Of a stretch of DNA of 64,000 nt, positions 32,087-47,000 are shown piece by piece. The notes beneath the pieces are model-generated. The model was not told the origin of the DNA. It was given only the letters and a program-made list of their open reading frames with translations, and did not search any database. The position numbers and the translations under genes are program-made. This DNA is from Phoronis australis. Taxonomy: Eukaryota; Phoronida; Phoronidae. How positions within the stretch are numbered: the stretch's first letter is position 1; each line of letters starts with the position of its first letter. The stretch is taken from contig NMRA01000481.1 of the NCBI GenBank assembly GCA_002633005.1, positions 248,001 to 312,000 of the forward strand, read 5' to 3'.

Positions 32087-35000
32087 GTGTGTATGTGTAC
32101 ATGTGTAAGTCGGCGTTTTTGTGGGTACTCCTTGAAGTTCCTTGCAACGCTAATATGAAACTTCCGATATACAATTCTGTAACCTTGTGAGAGCAGAAAA
32201 GCGTCTTCCACTTGGCTCAATTTCTGTGACACGGACGAAGCATGTAATGATTTCTTTGTGAGTATCTCACTGCTCGATAATGAAAATTCGGTGGTGTAAT
32301 GATCAAGAAAAATTTATTTAGTAAACGTTTAGAAATCTCACCGCGTTAAATGTGGATCCAAGTATGCAAAATGCTGTCTACCAACTACTCTATCACCATC
32401 TAGTAGCATTTGTTTCCTCTGTTCTGCAAAATGGCTATGTGGTCAAGCAGAAGTAAATATAATCAAGTTGGATTAAATCAAGTTAGCAGTGTTTAATTAT
32501 CTTGTTGAGGCAATCAAATCACTGAACCCTAAAAAGTTGCTGAGAAAAGTAGGCGCTTATATAACTGTCATTTTTCAAGTTTTAATGGGATTTTTGATGC
32601 TTTGAAAAGGTCTTATTTTGTATTAAGACTTTTGCATTTGCCCAGGGTCTGGTAGAAAGTATGGTAGCGTTGTCGGCACGACACACTATCCTTGGAGTGA
32701 CATGTTGCTTTAACAGGCACCACATGACTAATTTTTAAACAGCGATAAAAAATTCCAAATGTTCACCATGTCCAGTCCTATCTCGTCAAGTCAGGGGTCG
32801 TTTTCTGTTAGGTGCGGACATACTTTCTGTACACGTTGTATCAAGAATCATCTCAAGATCCAACAGACTTGCCCTGTGGATGGATACCTGCTGACCCCAG
32901 CTGACCTCCAGAGTTCAAGGGTCATCATTCAGAGGTAAGGGAATTGAGCAAAGCATTGCCATGGTATTTCCTGCTGTGGGGTAGTATCAACACTTATGAA
33001 GAGCGTCAAAACATTTTATCTCTGTTGAATAATGGGATAACATGAATCGAAAAGTGACTCTCCCGCAACTTGAGCTTTGCATCACAAATTGCTTTTGGAT
33101 CGTTCACAGACTGTTTGCTTATTTATCAAAACTATGATCAGCAATTACTTAAGTAAAACTGAAGGGCATTTGATCGGAAAATCTACTTGACTACAAACGA
33201 GGACAGAATTCCCAAGAGCAAGATGTTTTGGACTTGTTTGAATTTCGCAAAATGTGTTGTTCGAACTGTTGATACCATCCAATTGTTAGGAATTATCACG
33301 GGCGTGGTGATTCCCGTGATGTCTAATGCATTTAGTGAATGTGATGTGGATGGGATGCTCAAGATCTGGGCTATTGCTTGGTCGGTCATTGCTAGACATA
33401 ACATGTTGTCTGCAGAAAAAGCTTCCTGTTGTACGTTAGTGTGGTCATACCTGAATGCTATGAAATGTTAGGAAGTGTGTTGACTGACTGAACAGACCAG
33501 CGCTTGGGTTTGTGTTGAGCATATGAGGTGAAGTGTGAATGCCGGTGCTTACGCCTGAACTGCTAGTCTGTGAGGTACGTAGTCTGATGTCCCCAACAGA
33601 TGCTTAATTGTGTTTAGGAGAAACTTTATTTTGTTTTTCTCAAATTGCCTGGTTGCTCTCCCTGTTGTTTATCTTCCATCATTTGTCTGATATCTTCACC
33701 AGCCTTCTGCTTGATGTTCTGGTCTAGTAATGATGCTGTTAGACGGCTTAGGCAACTTCATCAGCAAAGTTCGAACTCTGTAGTGAGGACAATTGTTGGC
33801 CAAACTTCATATTGAAACTCTTTCTAGCTGACTTTTTACGTTGCTGATTCTGTGACTGGCACTGAAAATGACTTTTGATTCTATATGTCTGTTTTGATAC
33901 GGAAAATTCATGAATTTGAAGTGATGGTTATCACGTCACATAGGGGGGTCAAAAAGGTATGGACCCCCTTTTTCCCTTGATTTTAGTGATATAAAATCTA
34001 GAATTGACTGAAGACCCCTTTTAAAAAAAATCCTTTTTTCTGACCCCCTTTAAAAAGTCCTAGATCCGTCCCTGCGTCATGGATGTTTTGAACCACATTT
34101 TTTATTGTGTGGCTTCAAACAATTTGATCAGAAACTTGCTAATCATATTCTGTTATATTGTGTGTCATTTAAGGACTTCCTCAATTCATACCAATGTTAA
34201 TAGATTTTTGTAAACGATGAAGATTTCACTTGTTATTTCTGAAGTTAATTCATTTAACTTTTTTAAAAAATCCAATCTGATTTCATCTTGCGGTCATGCC
34301 CTACCCTTTCATTGTCATCTGTCTCGTGAGTATTATTCGTGGTAATTTCTCTGATAAAACAAAGCCACAGTCCAACGCGGTTTAATTAACAGTATTAACT
34401 TCATTCCTCAACTCATCCACAAGGTTATGTTTGTTCCAGTTCAGAAAGGCATGCTTATACTTTTGTTCATTCTAAAGTCTAGTCATCTAATTTAAACCAA
34501 GCATTGACATCAAGCCCAATTTTTTTCAAATATCTGTTGGAGGATGATGCGTGGGAAAAGACAGATCCTTGTTTTTGCCACGGAGTACCAAACCCCTCTG
34601 GGCAGATATTGACTGGCGTTGATTTTGAAACAAGTATGCTGGAATAACTTCATAATTAAGGCAATATCTAAAAACCTTTTACTTGAGGCTCTAGGTGGTC
34701 ACAATTTCTGGAGGTATTCCCTTGATCAAAGCATTCTGTTACTTATCAGTTGTATCCAAAATGGTATTGGATTGTCAGACTTATTCTAGACTTTTGACTG
34801 TCGAGGAGACTTACGGAGCACGGTAAATTCTCAATAATTTTGAATGAAAATAATTGCCAAAATTAACTCTTTTCATTTTTGAAATGTTTCAAACATAGTT
34901 CAGTGGTCACAATTTATCAAATCATCGTCCAATAGTAGCAGTGGTATGTAAAGTTTAAGGTGACAAGCAATTGATTTCGTGCTACTTGTTTTTTATGAAA

Positions 35001-38000
35001 AACATGAAAAAAAATATTAAATTTTCTTATCGGCCATATTAGTTCTAAGATCATGAGACTTTACCTTCATAGGAATCATAAAATCTTTTAGTTACGTAGT
35101 TGAAATTAGATTCTATACCTCTACAAATGATAGTTTACTAAATATAAAAATATAAGTTCCTTTTTTTATTTGATTTTCATGTGATAATGCATGACTTTTG
35201 TCTCCTTGCGTAAATTACACTTTTATTAATGTCCTTGGCTAAAGCATCGAATGGAATAAATGATAAAGTGATCGTCACTGTAAATAATAACTCTTTAGGG
35301 AAATGAATTAGGTGCACCTAGCAGGTCTGGCTAATTCTGTCCTGAAGCTTAATCGGTGGAAAACCACATTGAATATCACCTGAGCACTGGCTAATCGCAG
35401 GTATGATGTTACCTGGAGCATCACTTTGCTATCCTCTGTTCAAACATTAAAAATCAATAGAAATGCTTTTGGTGATGTAATTTCGTCGGTTGGAGGCTAA
35501 TGGCTTCAACTGACATTGAATCGCGTCACATCCTTAGCATATGTTATGGAGAGGGGGGGGAGGGAGTAAACAATGTTCTTCAGAGATCTGAATTTGTTCT
35601 GTCAAATCATCTTTATTGAATTCTTAACATGTGTTTGAATTAAAATTTGTTACAATTGACTGTCTTGATAGCCATACACACTCCTTCAGCCAGTGAAACT
35701 TACCTGCTGTGAAAGGCGATCACTCAACGAATCTGCACTCGCGTGTAGAGGTTTAGAAAGTCACCAATTATTTTTCATTGTTTTGGAATAGTGATTCTTC
35801 TTTTCCATAAAAACAATTTTCAAAATTTTCATTGCAAGGGCAGACTACATTGCTTCAACCAATTAGTGTTTCGTAACGAATGCTATTAATAAAAGTTTTT
35901 AAATGTGCATTTTTTATGAGAATTTTGCTAAAAGAAAATTCTACTCTTCAGCCATATTGTCTGCTACATAGGTGAACAGTTACGCTACCAGCTATCTCGT
36001 CTTTGTCAACAGGTAGTGAAATAGTGTGTCTAAACGCTATTGATTATTTAACGCTACCCGATGACTTGAAGTCTGTTCCCTCGATCACCTCTCTATTGTC
36101 TTTGCACATGCCAGGAAGGCATTGGTATTGAGATTCACTGTTTACATATCTTCACATTGTTTTTGAAGTGTGTTGATATTAGCTGTGGCTCGGTCAATAG
36201 TGGTCAATACAGTTGACCGCATTATTATGACTTGGTGGTAAAGACAGATTGATTAGTGTTGCTAATTAGACGTTGTCACAAAGTGAATCGAGTGCTGTGG
36301 CTGGTTAGAGTTTTTTGCTCTTGCCACGAGGCGGTGTTGTGTCACAAATGCGTGATATCATATGGATGAATATGGAACATTACGTCACAAATGCGATGTG
36401 TTCCAGAAATTTAAAAACTATAATTTGGATACTCTTCTATTTAGTGTCTGATATGAGGGAATGTGGCGTTATGTTTTGTCAAATCTCTAAAGAAAATTGA
36501 GCATTGAGAAATGCTTGATTTGTCAGTAACATGGTTTTAACTGTTCAGCTTTCATAATTTTAGGTGAAATTTTGAACATTGTAAGAAGTTAACCAGTCTT
36601 CCATTGTGTCAAAATGAAGGAGTTGTCCGCAATACATTACCAACACATTTCTTGTCATTTTGGAAGAATGTTATTGTCAAGTTGATATTTTTTTCATTTT
36701 AAAAGTCTTTTGTAGTTGCCCGCAATTTCTCAAAACATTGGTGATAGCTGTGGTATAGAACGTAAAAATGGAGTAAATCATTTAAACTTACAAAAAATGA
36801 GAAAACTAACCTTCAGCTATCCAACATATTGTTTCCTAAGTTTGTGAGATTTCACTGTTGTCATAGAGATGTGACAACTATGGTAAACTCTCATCAGTTT
36901 AGGACACAATATGGCCGACAAGTGATGTTGTGTTATTTCAATTTTTTCCTTGAGGGATAAGAAGTACCACATAAATACTGTTTAAGCTCATAGCTATCGT
37001 CAGACCAAGTTTCAAGAAATAATGAACAGTGTTGGCAACAATACAAGAAGCCTTTAAAAAGGAAAGACTAGCAGTTTAACAACAACTACCTGTCTGAGTT
37101 AGTTTGGTGTCGGCACTCAGCATTGAATCAATCTTAATTTGGAGGTATTCTGGATACGAAAAAATATGGCTCAAAGCATCCATGATACTGTCTTAGGGAC
37201 TTCAGGAACTATAGGCCTAGAGTGAAAAAGTAAAAATAAACGCCTTGATTCGTTAGCCAACTCTTGTGTTTGAATGACATCAGGACGTGTATGGAGAAAT
37301 TATATACCAGGTGTATGTAGTCTAGTGAACCAGCTCTTGCGATTGTCTCAAGAGTTTTGTCTGTCCTGAGTTGGTGGCCTGGCTTTAACTTGTTATGGGC
37401 AGTACACCTAACGAATAAGTTAGTGGTTCAGATGGTGATCAGTTATTCATTCACCTGAATACTGTCGTTAGGCCTTGCTAAAATGTTGTCCAGCATCGCT
37501 CGCTGGGTACACTGACATCTGTTGTTGCGATCATAGAGTGAATGCAACTGCTCTTCAATAATTAGTGAGCTCATTAATTATTCTAGTATTGACCTGCCTG
37601 CTAATAGCTATTAGGATCTCTTGTGACAAGCGTGACATGTACTGAGTTGGAAAGTTAAGTGAACGAACATAAAAAAACCGCCAAGAAAGAACACAATTGA
37701 ATGTTTCACAATTAAAGAGAAGTTACGCAATGGATTAGGTATGGAAGTCTGTAGTACACTTTTAAGCTCTTTTCATGTAAAGAAATTGTATTGATGTTGG
37801 GTTGTCATAATAATTGCAATTTGATAAAAGTTTGAAGTTCCAATTTTGTGGTTCTGGTTGTGATCTAAGAAATCACTTGCAAGCTGTAAACAACTCGTGC
37901 AGTTATTGAAAATTGGTTTTAAGATAACACAAATGCATTTAGGATTGAATTTCACAATATCGCTTTAAACTTTTCATATTTTGGCTGAAGGAACTCTGAT

Positions 38001-41000
38001 CATTTCGTTTTTTTTTTAATGTGTAAATGATGAGGAATTTGGTAATGTTGGTGAAAAACTCACAAAATGTGAGTTCTGCTTCTTAAGCTGAGTACAGAGG
38101 AAACACTTAGGCGGTGTAAAGCGAAAAAGTTGAACAGTAGTTGATCAGTCAATCTTTAATTGGCGGTAATCCAAATTAATGCGTATTGCCAATAAATTCC
38201 TTGTCAAATGACCAGTGGTTTCTTTAGGGTGTTGCATTTCGCCATATTAGCTGGCTAAAATGAAATTAAAAAAGTTAATCATTTTGCTCTCATAAAATCG
38301 GTCTCGCAATATTAGAACCATGATAACATTCTGTTTCCAATACCAACCAGAACATGGAAACCATCGTGACTCAAGCAAATGCTTCAGGCTGTGTTCGGGC
38401 TGGCCAACCCTAAAATTGCAAATTTGAAAGTGCTTGGCATATGTACGCATTGCCTGCGACTTGAGTAGTGCAGAAGTAGAGTCCTCTCTATGTAAAGAAT
38501 GTTTTGAGATGGACATTATGATAGTAAATTAAAGTCTTAATTCGATTTTCATTTTATTAGCCAGTTGTGCAGCAGGGTAAAAGGTAACTTTAACTGTGTA
38601 TTTATTGGTGATGGAATCTTGTGTGAGGCAGCTGCAAACAAAACCAGACTCTGCCACTGCAGGTCTCTTCAAGATTTACAGTTTTGTGATTCAGGTCTTT
38701 GCTTTCCCAAGAATGAATGCAATTACACTGTTGATGTTACACCTACCCCCATTTTATAGATGTCTGTCTTATGTCTGTGACACATGGTCCAAATGTTTGA
38801 CTCCCATTTGTCCAAGTATTTATAATATCTGTCTGTTAGTGATTACTGTTTTAGTGGTCTGGTTTACTTGTGGAGCACTTTTACTGTCAAAAATTCACCA
38901 GTAACAATCATTATGGTGAAAAAGAATCCCTCTATGGCAAAACCCCTCTATGGCAAGGGGACTGGCAACGACTCTAGAATTCGCATCATGCCACAGTGAA
39001 TATTTTGAAACTGGTAGTGCAGCATGTTTCAACTCCATGAGAAGATTAATGTAGAATTTGTGCCTTTGTACCCTAAAAAAGTGATTTAGACCATGTGCAC
39101 ACCAGGCCTTAAATAAAGGGGAGCTCGAGTTTTGTAGTATATGGACCTTTTACTGAAAAAACGGGAACTTAAAAAAATGGGGTACTACGTTCAGACCTAT
39201 GAATTGTCGCCGAATTCCTGTGGACATTTACCTTGTTTTCTCGGACTTTTTGTTTCTCTGAGGCGGACCTTGTTGCCAACTTTGCCAAATCTGGGGCTCA
39301 TTTGAGCCCCCCCCAGGTGCACGCATGTTGAATGAAGACAGAAATTTGGTTTTATGCTCGCAGTTCACCATTGCTGAATAAAACCTTAGCCAAGTAATTA
39401 CGAGCTTGTTGCATTTTAAAAATAATTTATCAAAATTAATCTCAGTAACTGGCAGTTATGTGTGAATTCTCAGAACCTTTGCTCTTTAGCTGAATGCAAG
39501 ATTTACAGTTGCGAGTGTGAAGGGTAAGACTAAGTTTCTGACTTCTAGTCTTGAGTCACTTTTCCAGACCCCTGGAACTACTAGAATGTGAGATATTCCA
39601 TAACAAATGGTCCTGGTATTGTACTCAATATAGTTGAGACAATAGAACTGATTATGATCATATCATAAACAGCCCTGCCATTATCTCCCTCCCTCACAGC
39701 TGGGGTCTGCAAGGGCGTTCTTATTAGCAGCATCCTTTTCTCATTAACACAAATTTTATGTATTGTTTTGTTTTTTCCACATCTCTTCTTACCGAGTTTT
39801 CCCCCCATCAACTATGTTGAACAGATCGCAATTGCAATTCCGTTTTCTAGAACAGAGTTCTATTCTCGCTTACCGCAGCGTAACAGTATTCGTCTATATA
39901 GACAAAATACCTGTTCTTCCACTTTATAACACATTATAAAGCACCATGCTATTCTCATGCTATTAACAACAATAATTCATTATCAAACTGTATTTGTTCA
40001 TCATGCATACCTTTAATTCTAATGTTTGACAAAGGNTGTTTCAACTGCATGAGAAGATTAATGTAGAATTTGTGCCTTTGTACCCTAAAAAAGTGATTTA
40101 GACCATGTGCACACCAGGCCTGAAATAAAGGGGAGCTCGAGTTTTGTAGTATATGGACCTTTTACTGAAAAAACGGGAACTTAAAAAAATGGGGTACTAC
40201 GTTCAGACCTATGAATTGTCGCCGAATTCCTGTGGACATTTACCTTGTTTTCTCGGACTTTTTGTTTCTCTGAGACGGACCTTGATGCCAACTTTGCCAA
40301 ATCTGGGGCTCATTTGAGCCCCCCCCAGGTGCACGCATGTTGAATGAAGACAGAAATTTGGTATTATGCTCGCAGTTCACCATTGCTGAATAAAACCTTA
40401 GCCAAGTAATTACGAGCTTGTTACCTTTTAAAAAATAATTTATCAAAATTAATCTCAGTAACTGGCAGTTATGTGTGAATTCTCAGAACCTTTGCTCTTT
40501 AGCTGAATGCGAGATTTACAGTTGCGAGTATGAAGGGTAAGACTAATTTTCTGACTTCTAGTCTTGAATCACTTTTCCAGACCCCTGGATCTACTAGAAT
40601 GTGAGATATTCCATCACAAATGGTCCTGGTATTGTACTCAACATAGTTGAGACAATAGGACTGATTATGATCATGTCATAAACAGCCCTGCCATTATCTC
40701 CCTCCCTCACAGCTGGGGTCTGCAAGGGCGTTCTTATTAGCAGCATCCTTTTCTCATTAACACAAATTTTATGTATTGTTTTGTTTTTTCCTCATCAAGG
40801 GTATTTCTCTTCTTACCGAGTTTTTCCCCCCATCAACTATGTTGAACAGATCGCAATTGCAATTCCGTTTTCTAGAACAGAGTTCTATTCTCGCTTACCG
40901 CAGCATGACAGTATTCGTCTATATAGACAAAATACCTGTTCTTCCACTTTATAACACATTATAAAGCACCATGCTATTCTCATGCTATTAACAACAATAA

Positions 41001-44000
41001 TTCATTATCAAACTGTATTTGTTCATCATGCATACCTTTAATTCTAATATTTGACAAAGGATTGTTCCACACTTGTGCTTATAACATTATGACTAGGCTT
41101 GGTCTTCAGCAATATTCATAGCTATGTGTTGAGTGAAATCTTTCAGGCCAGACAAACACTTGCCAACCCCCCCCCCCGAACATTTTTTATGCATCATCTA
41201 AAACCATTCGCATTTGTATTTTTAAGAATGTTCGATCTCAGTTTTGTAGTTCACTACTAAAGCACCCTCTAACTACAGGTTTAATTCAATCCTATACCAC
41301 TGAAGTACCATGGAATTTCATGAGACTTGGTGCAGTATTCATGGGAAAAGAAATGAGTAAATGAGAAATGGACTGAGTTAGCAAGACCCAAATTGAGATT
41401 AATGAGAAGAAGACAAACAGCTTGATAGAGAAGAAATGTGTTAATAAGAAAATGACCAGTAATGAGACCAGATGATGAGGGAAGACAGCCCTGATAAACA
41501 CACCACCCATCCGGTACCAGCCGGGGGGGGAGGGGGCAGTTTGAGGGGANGGGGGGGCAATTTGAGGGGAAGAGTTGGGATGGGATGTGATACGCAAACA
41601 GCAGGACATTTCATGGAATTTACACGCTACAAAGTTGTACCTGGTTTTCAGATTGAATAAGCTCCTCTGTCAGTGTTCATCTTGGGGGTTGCAATCCTCA
41701 CGATGATTTTTGTCTGATAGACAAAGTCTCCTTGGTTAAGGGTTTTAGTTGTTTGTTTTGCTGTGAGTCTACAAAGCTCAGCTCTTTGATCTTATCCAAA
41801 AGTGAAAAATCGAGGAAGTTGACGGAGGCTTTTAAATGATAATTAAGGGTACTGCTTTGAGTGCTCTTTCATTGGACTGAATTACACTGTTGTGTTTACT
41901 GCTATATGTAGAAAATTAACAAAACATGGAAAAAATCGACAAAAATACTTCATACTTCAGCTTTTGTCGCTAAAAGTTATTGAACATTGTTTTATGTCAA
42001 AAATTTCTTTCCTCCCTTGAGATAGGAACACGCTTCTCGATATGTGCTGTACTAATCCAATGATTTCGGATTGAAATTTATCGCTACTTGTATAAGCCAG
42101 TGGATTAGACACATCCGCCTTCAAGTGTTATTATGTGCAATCAATGTTGCTGTGATTAGATTTCAGAATTTATGACGTTTTAAGGAAGTTCATTGTTTGG
42201 CGTGACGCAAAGTTGTAGCTTTGCTGAATTAAGCCTGTAGTGTTGGTCAAAAGATGGTGACTTAGCGAGATTAATTGTATAGTGTTGGTCATAGAAAAAC
42301 TAATTCGCTCCTTTCTGTTAATTGATGGATTGGGCGTAGATGCATTAATGTGGAATATATTAATAGTATCATGCATTGCGTTAGTGCGCTTGACTACTCA
42401 CGATAATTATCTGAATGAGCGGGATAGGCTGACGGGAATGGTGGAACGTATTCAATAAAATTCAGTGTCGGTGTTTTGTAGTATGGTAATTTTGTACTTG
42501 TTTCGAACAAAACTAATTGCCAAAATCGTCATTTTTCCATTTTTCAAAGGCCTATTACTTTACTGTAAATGATGGAAAATTTGCCAAAAGTTGTTTTGTG
42601 GCATCTACAAAGTACAAACTATGACAATGATGGACTAAATTCTTCTTAATCTTGTGAGGAAACTTGACAAAATAGAATTTCACTCGGCCATGTTGTGTGC
42701 TAAATACAGTGAAGAATTCAACCATAAAACTTTCTACTCTGTTCATTAGAATAATTTGGCAGAAGCCCCTCCTGTAGGCAAAACTTGTCGAACACATCAC
42801 CATGTTCATGAGCAATAATTCAGTTTCAACTCTTGTTCCCCTCAACTAATCTAAAATCCACAGCTCTTGTCCGAATAAGGATTTGGGCAATTGCCATTTC
42901 CGAGGTTTTACTGTACGTACTTTGTCCATGTTTAAGGAAAAGTGAAATCAGGTCTACCACACACTGGTAGTGAATTGCAAAGTCATGGAATACTTGTCAT
43001 TACTGAAAAATGTTCACATCATTTGTCCGCCTGCTACAAAAGATTAATTTTCTCGTTTATGTAACTCTCTTCTCTTCCACCTTGTGTCTGTATTGTCATC
43101 CATCTTACATATCTTGCCGCAGCATTCACCGTGGGTTTTCATGTCGACATCGTGTTCTATATCGCGGTTACACGCCGGTGTGAATTGCCCACTTGAGTTA
43201 AGCAAACTTCCCTACTGTTTGCGAAAATGCATTTGTGAATGGCAAAAATTGATTTTTAATTTTCACTTGTTTCTATTCAATACCTGTGGAACTTTATCGA
43301 TCTGCAATGGTGCAGTTATGGTTGACCGCTGCGGATTACATTTTTGATTTTTTTCTTGATATACCGTATATCTGAAGTCATTTAGACTGATGGTGAAGCA
43401 AAGTCTGATTTTGTATTGAGTATTGCGATTAATATTGCGGGGACCCAAGTTTGGTGAATGAAGGCAGCAAAATTCAAATTAAAATGATTTTCTATGTCAT
43501 ACAGTAAAACAAATCATGATCCAGACAAACCTGATCCAAGGTTATTGTTAGAGAACGCCAGGACACCCCGGATTATTAATCGTTTCGCTGTATAACATAC
43601 AAAAAATTTGTTAGAATTTGAGTTTTCACCCTCTTTTTCTTCAAACTCAGCTCTTGCAACTTAACAAACTTCCTTAATTTAGGACTGAGTCTTCTCTGTT
43701 AGACAATAGAGCTTGACAAGGTGAAGTATATTATTCAATAGTTTTAGAGTTATTTCTTACCAAAACATTTGTATAATTTTAGAGACCATTAATCAATGTT
43801 TTCATTTGTTTTGTAATTTTGGACATGATATCAAATGTTTAGTAGAAATTTGTTTCTGTCGAAAATTAAATATTCAGTGTGAGGTTACATTAAAATCGTA
43901 CTAATTTCAGCAGCAAAATACAACTGCCAAAATTGCCCCTTTTTTCTTTGCTCAGCTGTTATGAGTGCCCACATTTTTTCCAAACACTGTCATAATATCA

Positions 44001-47000
44001 GCTACGGTACAGTTGAACATGGAAAAGCATTACTTTAGTGCTTCACACGTTTTATAAAAAAGAAAAAATAGAATTTCACATGCTCGCCATTAAATGTGAG
44101 ATTTGACTGTGTTCTAAAGATGGAAGACTGTCTTGTAATGTCAAATTGTCTGATTCATGTTGCTCTTGAATGTTTGAGTTAATATCAGTAATTAGTCAGT
44201 GTAGACCCCAAAACTACTTTTGAACAAGTTATTGGTTAAATGGGCTCTTGGATTTTGTGAAATAACTAGTAATTTACAAACTTCTCCATTAAAAAACATT
44301 TCATTTTATATTGCAAGTTTATTTTGTTTTCAGCTCAGCATTGCCACTGATAAAAAATCATTACCCACACAAATTAGTATTGCTTATTTTTGTTGGTTAT
44401 GCTCTAACCTAAAGCCCTGTATTGAAATTACAATACACTTTTGTCGAGGCCAAAATATTGCAGCATACATCTTAAGCTGTTTTTACACCGGGAACAGTTG
44501 TCATGGTGCGACTTGCTCCACTTAAGTCGCATTTACGTGACGTTAGATCGCAAACTGGATTGTCACAAGTTATTTACATGAAGACTGTCTGCGCATGCTT
44601 GTATTAACAACAGCGAAAGTCCAAACCTGGTGGAGATGGAATACTAGTGAATCACTTGTATTTACGCTATTACGCAAGCGTAATAGAGATGATCTCTTAT
44701 GTTATGTCCCAGTTTGTGTTTAGACGCTCTACTTCTCACACAGGCGTCAAAAATGGCCTCCGAAACTTGGTCTGTTTCTGTCATGTTTACAGACACAATT
44801 GCACCCAATCAACTGTAGGGTCGTGTTCGGACAGAAAATTCTGGTATCTATTCGACTGCTTGCAAGTAATTTTGGCAATAGTTTGTGAAGGGCAATTACG
44901 TAATTCAAACTCTAACACAAGCTACCACCGTAGTCAGCAGATGTACAAACCTAGAAGACGTAAAACGCCTGGCTAGCTCGGCTGAAGTAAAACGGTATAA
45001 CTCGGCAGACACTGCTAGTGAATAAGGTTACGGTTTGTGCGAAGGTCACAGATCTTGTGCATTGAGAGTGTGCCGAGTTGGCGGTCCATGTAGTATACGT
45101 AGTTTACAGTTGCAGTGAACAGTGTGATGCCATTCAGGTGTTAGTTCTCAACATCATCAATAGATGGCACACATTCTACACATGGTAGCAGACTGCAACA
45201 TAAGTACAGGGAAATGAGCCGATCAATAAGAAATGAGAGTCTGATGGTCGAGCGTTAGTTAATGACTATATGCTAGGGACAGCATTAAGTTTACTTCAAG
45301 TGATGTCTGAATTTTTGCTTTCAGTTTTATAGACTTACTGTCAGAGTCTGATATTTCTAGTATTTCCGCGTTACCATAACTGTGCATTATATGAAGACTT
45401 GATTGAGCCTAATTGTTAAGCTTTCTTTAAAGTGGCGATCAAAATCGAAAAGTTTTGAAACGAAATGAAATTCAAGTGATATTGGATCGAATTATTGGGA
45501 AATTCTTAGGATATATCTAAAGAGGGTTGTAGATTTGCCATTAAAAGTGATATTATAAGTCACAATGTTGTGTATTTGATATCAGCCACAAAAGGGTTTC
45601 AAACCTTGATCTCACCAGTCGCAGTCCAGCGGTGTGTTAGTAGAGTTGTAAGCAATGCTTCTTGTACCCAATAATAGTAATAACCGATAAGATCACTGGC
45701 CTAGATATTAGTTTTTCCGAAGCGATGGAAACTAACCTCGGTTGTCGGTGTTTTCTGATAAAATCACGTTAGCAACAGATTTTTCTTTGCCCTGGTCAAA
45801 GTTGAACTACATGAAGCCTATTCCATCCAACAATAATCCAAGCGATGCACTTAATTCGTTTAGTTCAACTTTTATTTGTTTCGAAAATGAAATTGTCTTT
45901 TTACCAGATACCTGTTCAATTTACAAATGGTAAATTTTAGTAATCCACGAATCTGCAACACCATTAGGTATGTATGCATGTATGCTTTTGTGTATTTAAT
46001 TTCAATGATATGTAATTTTAATTTAAATGTCAAACAGTTATCAAGTGGACAAAGGTACAATGCGTTGTCATGGATGAAATTCTGTAAATTTAATTGAAGA
46101 GCCGGCTTGCTCCATGACTTCTAATGTAAAACATTTTGTTTCGCATTTGAAGATCACTTTTCCAAAAATAAAATTTGTTTAACCTTTACGTTGTACTAAA
46201 GAATATCGACTTTCCTGCCTTTGTTCCTGCGGGAGTACTCAGGTGACAAACATTCTCTTCTCTCTGTTACTGTCAGGAGTGTCGCAACTGTAACATTATA
46301 TCTAAAGACAACACAACTTGAGTGAACACCGATTAAAGGGCTAAGTGAGGTGGCCGGTTGTTTACTTAACCACTTTGCTTAACAATAGCTTTAGAAGACC
46401 CTTGTAGGAATTCTGATAAAGCTTTTGTCAATGGGAATGCAAATTTTGTGCCTAAAATGTGATAAACACGATAAGTTTTTATTAAGGTCATTTTTCACTT
46501 TTTTGTCTACTTTTAACAGAATTGAATTTCCAATATAAATGGAGTAATTTTTCATGATAAAGGTTTAAATTTAAGGCTTAAGATTAGTATTTCGTAAACT
46601 GGAGCCATTTTTCAAAAAGGCATGTTTTTATTTTAAGGCTGTTCTAGCTTATTTTAAAATAATGAACTTTTAATGAAAAACTAATGTTGTAATTTTTCAA
46701 AAAGTTTTCAAGTGTTATTTTTGGCCTTTTTCAGTTGATTTGAACAGCTGCTTCTTTGTTATTCGTTTATGGGACACCCATCATTTCGTAAATAAAGTGC
46801 TTTACTTGCCTATTAAACCATTTTTATATCAATTTTAAGTTTGCTTCTTTGGAAAACAGAGTGAAATCTTATAAAAACAACTAGACTCATACTCAGTGCC
46901 ACATTTACACGTCATCGAGACATGGATCTCATCCAATGAATTTAAAATTCATTGTATTCGACACAGTGAGTTTTATTGAACACCTTCGATAAAACTTCAG

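Noticed and set aside
33187-33471. 94-codon + strand open frame in LNX intron 2
   Set aside because: Mildly protein-like, but exon 2 joins exon 3 in frame without it and no splice sites or family match were found.
44665-44690. Short palindrome CTATTACGC-AA-GCGTAATAG
   Set aside because: Nine-base arms occur by chance in a window this size, and no context supports a function.
44220-44976. Two ~100-codon + strand open frames close together
   Set aside because: No family signature, high Cys/Ser/Ile content expected from AT-rich DNA, and no link in frame or splice sites.
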